In this document: positions 48,697 through 55,404 of the stretch, one piece after another
How positions within the stretch are numbered: position 1 is the stretch's first letter
Layout of the letters: each line of letters begins with the position of its first letter
Assembly: GCF_030269365.1 (NCBI RefSeq)
Contig: NZ_BSTF01000009.1
Coordinates: 124,001-188,000 of the forward strand
Length of the DNA stretch: 64,000 nt
Direction of reading: 5' to 3'
Source: Lentzea sp. NBRC 102530
GTDB lineage: Bacteria > Actinomycetota > Actinomycetes > Mycobacteriales > Pseudonocardiaceae
The notes under the pieces: generated by a model
Seen by the model: the letters and a program-made list of their open reading frames with translations, nothing else
Told to the model about the DNA's origin: nothing
Databases searched by the model: none
Program-made: the position numbers and the translations under genes

Positions 48697-49115
48697 CCAG
48701 GGCGAACGAGGCGTGGGAGTCCCTGATGAGGGCGTACTCGGTGTTGATGAAGCAGTTCAACGCCGAGGACATCTGGGGCGACCTGACCATGCGGGAGTAC
48801 GACGTGCTCTACCAGCTGTCCAAATGCGACGGTCCACTCCGGATGAGCGAGCTGAACCGCCACGTGCTGCTGAGCCAGCCGGCGTTGTCCCGCATGGTCG
48901 AACGCCTCGTCGAACGCGGCTACGTGGAACGCTGCCCCGACCTCGGCGACCGCAGGGGTGTGCGCCTGTCGCTCACCCCCGCGGGCCGGGAGACCCAGCG
49001 CCGCATCGGCTCTCCACACGCCCGCAGCGTCACGCGCGCCCTGGGCGTGCTGACACCGCAGGAACTAGACCAGCTCGCCGCGATCACCGGCAAGCTCAGC
49101 CAGAGCGAGGAGTAA
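48693..49115 (+). CDS. MarR family transcriptional regulator
   Basis: A 140-residue regulator: LTMREYDVLYQLSKCDGPLRMSELNRHVLLSQPALSRMVERLVERGYVERCPDLGDRRGVRLSLTPAGRE forms the winged helix and wing. It is embedded between the monooxygenase and the FMN reductase with 4-nt and 1-nt overlaps, so it autoregulates the operon (inference). Confidence 0.92.
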   Translation: MTRANEAWESLMRAYSVLMKQFNAEDIWGDLTMREYDVLYQLSKCDGPLRMSELNRHVLLSQPALSRMVERLVERGYVERCPDLGDRRGVRLSLTPAGRETQRRIGSPHARSVTRALGVLTPQELDQLAAITGKLSQSEE

Positions 49116-49798
49116 TGGGCCAGAACTTCCAGCTGGTGGTGGTGTCCGCCGGCACCAGCGACCCGTCGTCCACCAGGCTGCTCGCCGACCGCGTGGCAGG
49201 CCGCGTCACCACCCTCGCCGGCAAGAAGGCGCAGACCGTGGGCACGTCCGTCGTCGAACTGCGCGAACTGGCCTCCGAGATCGCGAACGCGCTGGTGTCC
49301 AACCACATCGGCCCCAAGCTGCAGAAGGCGATCGCCACCCTGCAACGCGCGGACGCGATCGTCGCGAGCACCCCGGTCTACAAGGCGGGCGCGAGCGGCC
49401 TGTTCACGTCGTTCTTCCAGATCCTCGACAACGACCTGCTGATCGCGAAGCCCGTGGTGCTGGCCGCGACCGCCGGCACCGCCCGGCACGCGCTGGTGGT
49501 GGACGACCAGATGCGCGGCCTGTTCGCCTACCTGCGCACCGTGGTCGTCCCGACCTCGCTCTTCGCGTCCACCGAGGACTGGCAGGACAACGGCCTCAAC
49601 AAGCGCATCGACCGCGCGGCGCTGGAACTCGTGGCGCTGATGACCTCGGGTTTCGAGAAGAGCGTCCGCGACGAGTCGTGGGGCTCCTACCAGCACGAGT
49701 ACGGCAGCGCGGGCGGCACCGAACTGTCGATCGACCTGGACTCGGACCTGATGAAGCTGGCCGCGGGCGGCTCGGCCGGCCAGAAGTCGGCCGGCTAG
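49115..49798 (+). CDS. NAD(P)H-dependent FMN reductase (CE1759-like)
   Basis: A 227-residue flavodoxin-fold reductase: LVVVSAGTSDPSSTRLLADRVAG at the N-terminus, ADAIVASTPVYKAGASGLFTSFFQILD (P-V-Y-K-A-G-x-S-G-L motif of the MsuE/SsuE type), and AATAGTARHALVVDDQMRGLF. Supplies reduced FMN to the monooxygenase two genes upstream. ATG 49115 overlaps the MarR stop by 1 nt (TAATG). Confidence 0.93.
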   Translation: MGQNFQLVVVSAGTSDPSSTRLLADRVAGRVTTLAGKKAQTVGTSVVELRELASEIANALVSNHIGPKLQKAIATLQRADAIVASTPVYKAGASGLFTSFFQILDNDLLIAKPVVLAATAGTARHALVVDDQMRGLFAYLRTVVVPTSLFASTEDWQDNGLNKRIDRAALELVALMTSGFEKSVRDESWGSYQHEYGSAGGTELSIDLDSDLMKLAAGGSAGQKSAG

Positions 49799-49843
49799 CG
49801 GTCCGCGCCCGCGAGCACTCCTCGTTCACGCGGCGCCCCTCTG

Positions 49844-49878
49844 GACGTGCCTGGCCCGCTGACCGGGCCAGGCACGTC
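49844..49878. terminator. Bidirectional terminator
   Basis: A 15-bp perfect stem (49844-49858 with 49864-49878) and 5-nt loop lie between the convergent FMN reductase and YCII genes. No U-tract, as is common in high-GC actinobacteria. Confidence 0.75.
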
Positions 49879-49886
49879 CTGCGGGA

Positions 49887-50261
49887 CTACCGGGCCAGGT
49901 GGGCCTCGACGTCCTCGAACTCGACGACCTGCCGCACCTCGATCGAGATCTCCTCGACGCCGGCGAAGCAGGTGACGTACTCCTCCGCCACCGCCGTGGC
50001 CGCGGCCAGGTCATCGGCGCCGATCAGCAGGAACCCGCCGACGACCTCCTTGGCCTCGGCGAACGGGCCGTCGGTCGACCTGACCGCCGTCCCGCGCCTG
50101 CGCACCACCGCGCCCGTCGGCTGGACGCCCTCGGCGCCGAGCATCACCCCGTTCGCGGTGAGCTTCTCGACGAACGCGTTCATCCGTTCGACCAGCTCGG
50201 GCGTGGGCTCCCACGAAGCCGGGTCGTCCTGCTGGACCCGGTGGATGAGCATGAACCGCAT
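49887..50261 (-). CDS. YCII-related (DGPF) protein
   Basis: A 124-residue small protein: MRFMLIHRVQQ...PELVERMNAFVEKLTANGVMLGAEGVQPTGAVVRRRGTAVRSTDGPFAEAKEVVGGFLLIGADDLAAATAVAEEY is the DGPF/YCII signature with ferredoxin-like fold. ATG 50261 follows GAGGAGA. Often found beside ECF sigma factors, but none is adjacent here. Function unknown. Confidence 0.88.
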   Translation of the reverse strand: MRFMLIHRVQQDDPASWEPTPELVERMNAFVEKLTANGVMLGAEGVQPTGAVVRRRGTAVRSTDGPFAEAKEVVGGFLLIGADDLAAATAVAEEYVTCFAGVEEISIEVRQVVEFEDVEAHLAR

Positions 50262-50410
50262 GGTCTCTCCTCGTTGTCGACTGGCGGCGTGCATCACCGC
50301 CACCCCTGCGTCGATCGACGTCACGGAGCTTTCGACATTTTCGCCACGACTGCCACACGAGTTCTTCGCGGCCATTCACGCCCCTGCTCCTGCGTCCCGC
50401 GCGTACCCGC

Positions 50411-52045
50411 TCAGGTGACGAGGTGGTGCGCGGTGCGCAGGGCGAGCGCGGCCATCGTGATCGACGGGTTGGACGTGCCGAGCGACGGCATGCTGCCGCA
50501 GCCCACCGCGTACAGGTTCGGGTGGTCCCAGCAGCGTTGCCACTGGTCGACGACGGACGTGCGCGGCGAGGTGCCCATGACGTGCGTGCCGCCGCTGTGG
50601 CCCGCACCCCAGTACCGCAGCGGCTCGCCTTCGTGCTCGAAGTACCTCTCGTCGTCCGGTTTGTAGGACGTGTGGTCGTCGGCGTTCAGCAGTTCGAAGA
50701 GGCGGTCCGAGGTGCGTTTCGCCGCGCTCAGGCCGTCTTTCACGTAGTCCGACAGTCCGTAGTGGAGGGACGGGCGCGGGTTGCCCAGCGCGTCCCGTTC
50801 GGCCGCCAGCGTGACGCGGTTGCGCGGGTCGGCCTCCTGCTCGATCTCGAACTGGAGGGTGAACTGGCGGCTCACGCGCTCCGCCACCGCTTCCCGCAAC
50901 GCCCTGCCGCGCAGGCCCGCCGCCACGAACTCGGCCGTGTCGGAGTCGGGGCTGCCGGCCGACCAGCCCCAGCCCCAGTTGCCGATCTCGATGCGGAACG
51001 GCGCGCGAACAGCGCGTTCCGGACCGCCGCGGAACGCCTCGATGCCCGTCGTGGAGCCGGGCCCGCGGAACGGGCCGATCGCCTGCGGCATCAACGCCCA
51101 GGTGAGCAGCACGGGGTGGTCCATGAGGTTGCGGCCGACCTGGTCGCTGCTGTTGGCGAGCCCGGACATGAGCAGCAGCTTGGCGTTCTCGATGGCGTGC
51201 GCGGCCAGCACCACCACGTCGGCTTCCGCCACGTGCTCCGTGTGCCGCGCCGACGTGTCGTCCTGGTAGCGCTGGTAGCTGACCTTGGTGACGCGCCCGA
51301 ACTCGTCCGCGTGCACCCGGTTCACGACGCACCGGGTGCGCAGTTCGACGTTCGCCGGCCAGGTGCTCTGGGTCTTGTGCGGCGTGTACTTGGCGTTCTC
51401 GGGACAGATCGGCACGCAGCTCGCGAAGCCGGCACACCGGTGGCCCGCCGGCTCGTAGCCCGCGACCGGGACGCCGTTGCGGGCCTGGGGTGTGCCGGTG
51501 ACGCGCAGCACCCGCCCGCCGATCCGCTGACCGTCCACAACGGACGCCACGGCGTGGTCGAGGAACGTGCGCGGCAGGGCGTGCATCGGGTAGCGGTAGT
51601 CGTCCGGGACGGGCAGGTGCTGCCGCTGCTCGTCGGCGTCGGCCGCGATCCCGATCGCCCACTCGGCCGCGCGGTAGTGCGGTTCCAGCTCGGCGTAGGT
51701 GATCGGCCAGCTGCGGCCGCGGCCGAGGTCGCCGGTGTGGAAGTCCTCCGGCAGCATGCGGGGCGTGATGCCGGTCCAGGCCGTGCCGGTGCCGCCGTTG
51801 ATCCGCAGGTAGGGGCTCGGGTAGTCGAACGGCCCGGTGTTGATCAGGTAGTCGCTCGACGGCGCGGCCGCGGTCGTGCGGTACGGCCGGAGCGGCGTTT
51901 TCGCGGTGGCGGTGCGGAACCGGGTGACCGCGTCGGCGTTGACCTCGGTGCCCGCCTCCAGGACCAGCACGGTGAACCCGTTGTCCCCCAGCACTTTCGC
52001 GACGAGGGAACCGGCGAACCCCGCGCCGACGACCACGGCCCTCAT
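50411..52045 (-). CDS. GMC-family oxidoreductase (FAD dehydrogenase large subunit)
   Basis: A 544-residue flavoprotein. VVVGAGFAGSLVAKVLGDNGFTVLVLEAG binds FAD; NGGTGTAWTGITPRMLPEDF and the C-terminal GGTHVMGTSPRTSVVDQW...NLYAVGCGSMPSLGTSNPSITMAALALRTA are GMC signatures with the catalytic His and Asn regions. A Cys cluster (CAGFASCVPIC) is unusual and recalls gluconate/sorbitol dehydrogenases. Coupled (ATGA) to an upstream small protein resembling their small subunit. Likely oxidises a sugar or alcohol, electron acceptor unknown. Confidence 0.88.
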   Translation of the reverse strand: MRAVVVGAGFAGSLVAKVLGDNGFTVLVLEAGTEVNADAVTRFRTATAKTPLRPYRTTAAAPSSDYLINTGPFDYPSPYLRINGGTGTAWTGITPRMLPEDFHTGDLGRGRSWPITYAELEPHYRAAEWAIGIAADADEQRQHLPVPDDYRYPMHALPRTFLDHAVASVVDGQRIGGRVLRVTGTPQARNGVPVAGYEPAGHRCAGFASCVPICPENAKYTPHKTQSTWPANVELRTRCVVNRVHADEFGRVTKVSYQRYQDDTSARHTEHVAEADVVVLAAHAIENAKLLLMSGLANSSDQVGRNLMDHPVLLTWALMPQAIGPFRGPGSTTGIEAFRGGPERAVRAPFRIEIGNWGWGWSAGSPDSDTAEFVAAGLRGRALREAVAERVSRQFTLQFEIEQEADPRNRVTLAAERDALGNPRPSLHYGLSDYVKDGLSAAKRTSDRLFELLNADDHTSYKPDDERYFEHEGEPLRYWGAGHSGGTHVMGTSPRTSVVDQWQRCWDHPNLYAVGCGSMPSLGTSNPSITMAALALRTAHHLVT

Positions 52046-52317
52046 CGTCTGGGCCTGGGTCTCTGCTCCCAGCTGCCGAAGCCCGGTGGCCGCGTGCCGG
52101 GCGGAGCCACGCCCACCGCCTTCCAGGCGAGGCCCTCGGCGTAGGCGCGCTCGTCCGGGATCACCCCGCGCCAGACCCCGGTGTACCAGAGCTGGATGAT
52201 CTCCTCGTCGGGCGCGCCGTCGGCCAGTGCGCGGTAGGGCTCGACCAGTCCGGTCGACCTCAGCTCCTCCACCGAGAACCCGGTCAGCTCGGCGGACAAC
52301 TCCACGAAGGCGTCCAT
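52042..52317 (-). CDS. Dehydrogenase small subunit-like protein
   Basis: A 91-residue protein starting MDAFVELSAELTGFSVEELRSTGLVEPYRAL, with DEEIIQLWYTGVWRG. This pattern fits the small subunit of membrane sorbitol/gluconate-type GMC dehydrogenases, here without a Tat signal. It overlaps the GMC gene by 4 nt. Probably assists folding or cofactor loading of the large subunit (inference). Confidence 0.65.
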   Translation of the reverse strand: MDAFVELSAELTGFSVEELRSTGLVEPYRALADGAPDEEIIQLWYTGVWRGVIPDERAYAEGLAWKAVGVAPPGTRPPGFGSWEQRPRPRR

Positions 52318-52391
52318 CGCGCCATCCTCGGGCGGCGCCACCGCCCGCACCAACCGATGCGGGCGAGGCTCACCCGCGTGGCGCAACGGGT

Positions 52392-52724
52392 TCAGCCCCG
52401 CGGCGGGACCTGCATCTCGCCGAGCTCGGACCAGTCGTCCTGGTCGACCGACTGGCTGACGATGCGCGGGGTCTCGGCCAGGTACTGCGGGAGTTCCCGC
52501 TGGGCGGTCTTGAAGTGCTGCGAGTTCACGTGGGCGCCGCCCGCGTCGCCGTCGCGGAACGCCTCCACCAGGACGTACTCGTTCGGGTCGTCGAGGCTGC
52601 GGGACCAGTCGAACCAGAGGCAGCCGGGTTCGGCGCGGGTGGCCTCGGTGAACGGCCCGCTGATCCGCGGCCACGCCTCGGCGTGCTCGGGCAGGACGCG
52701 GAACTTGGCGGTGATGAAGATCAA
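52392..52724 (-). CDS. Antibiotic biosynthesis monooxygenase (ABM) domain protein
   Basis: A 110-residue dimeric ferredoxin-like protein: FITAKFRVLPEHAEAWPRISGPFTEATRAEPGCLWFDWSRSLDDPNEYVLVEAFRDGDAGGAHVNSQHF is the YgiN/ABM signature, including the His of the HVNSQHF segment. TTG 52724 follows GAGGAGG ideally spaced. Such proteins oxidise quinone-like small molecules or remain uncharacterised. It lies in tandem with the dehydrogenase pair, 74 bp apart. Confidence 0.85.
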   Translation of the reverse strand: MIFITAKFRVLPEHAEAWPRISGPFTEATRAEPGCLWFDWSRSLDDPNEYVLVEAFRDGDAGGAHVNSQHFKTAQRELPQYLAETPRIVSQSVDQDDWSELGEMQVPPRG

Positions 52725-52792
52725 GGCAGCCTCCTCGGTGGTGCGTTCGGAGTCGACCCTAGTCCGCGACGACCTGTGGGCCGGGTGCGGTC

Positions 52793-53380
52793 TCAGGCGC
52801 GCGGGACCCACGAGCCGTCCGGTCCCAGGGTGAGGCGTTGCGGGCCCTGCGCCGCCATCTGCGCGACGATCGCCGCCATCTCGGCCTCGCGCTCGGCCTG
52901 GTCCGGCCGGATCACCCGGAACCCGTGCATCAGCAGGTCGGGCGACGATTCGGCGGTGAACCCGAACAGGTGGAGGGCGATCGACTCGGCGAGTTCGCCG
53001 GAGTCCTGGGACTCGGCGCTGTGCGAGCGGAGCAACGTGCCGTCGGCAGTCCATTCGGCGTAGGCGAGCCAGCCCGAACCCGAGTGCTGGGCGAAGACGG
53101 TCAGCGGCCGGTTGTCCGCGTAGTCGAGGACGTGCTCCGGCGCGGGGACCGTGGCCAGGTCCTGGTCGCACACGATCGTGGCATCCGGGAGGACGGCGAC
53201 GTAGGCGTGGCCGTCGGGCGGGTAGATGTCGTCCGCCAGGTCGCCGTCGTCCACCGGTTCGACGACGCGGTCCGGGTGCAGTGCCCGGATCACGGCTTCC
53301 GCCACCGAACGGTCCGGGTCACCGCCGTGCCGCAGTGCTCGTGCGTCACCGAACACCACCATCGCCGCCTTGGCACCCAC
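52793..53380 (-). CDS. Conserved hypothetical protein (DUF6928-like)
   Basis: A 195-residue cytoplasmic protein starting VGAKAAMVVFGDARALRHG at GTG 53380 after GGGGGAGG. The visible strands DGHAYVAVLPDATIVCDQDLA and PLTVFAQHSGSGWLAYAEWTADGTLLRSHS, and the late PFxA-like FGFTAESSPDLLMHGFRV, resemble actinobacterial DUF6928 proteins (tentative). No catalytic motif seen. Divergent from the MFS gene. Confidence 0.65.
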   Translation of the reverse strand: MGAKAAMVVFGDARALRHGGDPDRSVAEAVIRALHPDRVVEPVDDGDLADDIYPPDGHAYVAVLPDATIVCDQDLATVPAPEHVLDYADNRPLTVFAQHSGSGWLAYAEWTADGTLLRSHSAESQDSGELAESIALHLFGFTAESSPDLLMHGFRVIRPDQAEREAEMAAIVAQMAAQGPQRLTLGPDGSWVPRA

Positions 53381-53439
53381 CTGTGTTCCTCCCCCTGCGA
53401 GGTCGTCCAACCTGCGCGATCATCCCCTGCGTGCCCGAG

Positions 53440-55404
53440 ATGATCGACACCCGCAGGCGGAACCTGGTCGTTGCGGCCGTGCTGCTCGCCATGTTGCTGG
53501 CCGCCCTTGATCAGACCATCGTGTCCACGGCCCTGCCCACGATGGTGGCCGATCTCGGTGGTGGCGCGCACCTTTCGTGGGTGGTGACGTCGTACCTGCT
53601 CGCCGAGACGATCATGACGGTGCTGATCGGCAAGTTCGGCGACCTGTACGGGCGCAAGAACACGTTCGTCATCAGCGTGGCGTTGTTCCTGGTGGGGTCG
53701 TTCTTCGCCGGGTGGTCGGAGTCGATGGGGACGCTCATCGCGTTCCGGGCCGTGCAGGGGCTCGGGGCCGGCGGGCTGATGGTGACGTCCACGGCGATCA
53801 TCGCGGACGTGGTGCCGCTCAAGGAACGCGGGAAGTTCCAGGGGTTCGCCGGGGCCGTGTTCGGCATCGCGACGGTGGCCGGGCCGTTGCTGGGCGGGCT
53901 GTTCGTCGACCACCTGAGCTGGCGGTGGGCGTTCTACGTGAACATCCCGCTCGGGATCGCGGTCGTGCTGGTGGCGCTCGCGGCGTTGCCGACGATCAGG
54001 ACCGACGGCAAACCGAAGATCGACTACGCCGGCATCGCGCTGATCGCGCTGGCGGCCACCGGGTTGACGCTCGTCACGAGCTGGGGCGGGACCGAGTACG
54101 CGTGGACCTCGCCGACGATCCTGTGGATGGCGGCCGGGTCGGTGGTGCTGCTCGTGGCGTTCGTGCTGGTGGAACAGCGGGCGGCCGAGCCGATGCTGCC
54201 GATGCGGTTGTTCCGCGGCCGGGTGTTCACGGTGTCGGGGATCCTGAGCTTCGTGGTCGGGTTCGCGATGCTCGGCGGCATCACCTACCTGCCGATCTAC
54301 CTGCAGTACGTGCGCGGCGAGTCGGCCACCGCGTCCGGGTTGTGGATGCTGCCGTTGATCGCCGGGCTGATGGCCACGGCGCTGCTGACGGGCAACACGA
54401 TCAGCCGGACCGGGCAGTACCGGCTGTTCCCCATCATCGGGTCGGTCGTGCTGACGGCCGGGTTGTTCCTGCTGTCCCTTCTGGACGCCGGGACGAGCTA
54501 CTGGGAGATGGGCGCGTTCATGGTCGTGCTCGGTGCGGGCATCGGCCTGGTGATGCAGGTGCCGGTGATCGTCGTGCAGAGCACCACGAACTACAGCGAC
54601 CTCGGCGTGGCCACGTCCGGCATCAGCTTCCTGCGGACGATGGGCAGCTCGTTCGGCGTGGCGATCTTCGGCACGATCTACGCCAACCAGCTCCCGAAGC
54701 ACTTGGTGGTGCCGCAGGGGGTCGACCCGCGGGCCATCGCGAGCCCCGCCGCGGTGCACGCGCTGCCGGACGCGCTGCGGGCTCCGATCGTCGCCGGGTA
54801 CGCGGAGACCGTGCAGATGATGTTCCTCATCGCCGCGCCGATCGGGCTGGTGGCGTTGCTGGTGGCGTTCTTCCTGCCGCAGGTGCAGCTGCGTGACACG
54901 TCCCGGGCCGCGGCCGCCGGCAACAGCGGGGTCGGCGAGAGCTTCGCGGCACCGCCGTCGAACTCCTACGACGAGCTGCGCAAGCTGGTGTCGACCGTGG
55001 TCGCGAGGTCCGGCGAGGACCCCGGACCGGCGGTGCTGCGGCGGTCCGGAGTGGACCTGCCGCTCGAACAGGCGTGGCTGCTGGGCCGCGTGTACAAGGC
55101 GTCGACCGACGACGGCGTGGCCACGCTCGACGAGATCGCCGAGATGACGCACGTGCCCGGCGGCATCTTCGCCCCGACCGCGCAGGAGCTGGTGCGGTCC
55201 GGGCTGCTCGCGTTCACCGACGACGGGTACCGGTTCACCGACCGGGGCGCCGGGGTGTTCGAGCAGCTCGTGCGGGCGTGGCGGCGCTGGCTGATCGACC
55301 AGCTGCGGGACTGGCACGAACCGGACCAGCGCGACTTCGCCCAGGCACTCGACTCCTTCACCGACGAGCTGATCGAGAGCGGCCGGCAGCTCAGCCGGGT
55401 CTAA
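53440..55404 (+). CDS. DHA2-type MFS exporter fused to a winged-helix-like C-terminal domain
   Basis: A 654-residue protein. Residues 1-482 are a 14-helix EmrB/QacA-type drug:H+ antiporter (ALDQTIVSTALPTMVADLG, GDLYGRKNTF, LGAGGLMVTSTAIIADVV and GPLLGGLFVDHLSWRWAFYVNIP motif C). After a Gly/Ala/Ser linker, residues 508-654 form a soluble domain with ATLDEIAEMTHVPGGIFAPTAQELVRSGLLAFTDDGYRFTDRGAGVFEQLV, which reads like a MarR-type winged helix with its wing and a following amphipathic helix. ATG 53440 or GTG 53431 may be the start. Shares the CTAA stop overlap with the SARP gene. Confidence 0.88.
   Translation: MIDTRRRNLVVAAVLLAMLLAALDQTIVSTALPTMVADLGGGAHLSWVVTSYLLAETIMTVLIGKFGDLYGRKNTFVISVALFLVGSFFAGWSESMGTLIAFRAVQGLGAGGLMVTSTAIIADVVPLKERGKFQGFAGAVFGIATVAGPLLGGLFVDHLSWRWAFYVNIPLGIAVVLVALAALPTIRTDGKPKIDYAGIALIALAATGLTLVTSWGGTEYAWTSPTILWMAAGSVVLLVAFVLVEQRAAEPMLPMRLFRGRVFTVSGILSFVVGFAMLGGITYLPIYLQYVRGESATASGLWMLPLIAGLMATALLTGNTISRTGQYRLFPIIGSVVLTAGLFLLSLLDAGTSYWEMGAFMVVLGAGIGLVMQVPVIVVQSTTNYSDLGVATSGISFLRTMGSSFGVAIFGTIYANQLPKHLVVPQGVDPRAIASPAAVHALPDALRAPIVAGYAETVQMMFLIAAPIGLVALLVAFFLPQVQLRDTSRAAAAGNSGVGESFAAPPSNSYDELRKLVSTVVARSGEDPGPAVLRRSGVDLPLEQAWLLGRVYKASTDDGVATLDEIAEMTHVPGGIFAPTAQELVRSGLLAFTDDGYRFTDRGAGVFEQLVRAWRRWLIDQLRDWHEPDQRDFAQALDSFTDELIESGRQLSRV

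Noticed and set aside
53290..55317. 675-codon open frame antisense to the MFS exporter
   Set aside because: His/Arg/Gln-rich low-complexity translation with no motif; the + strand encodes a complete DHA2 transporter.
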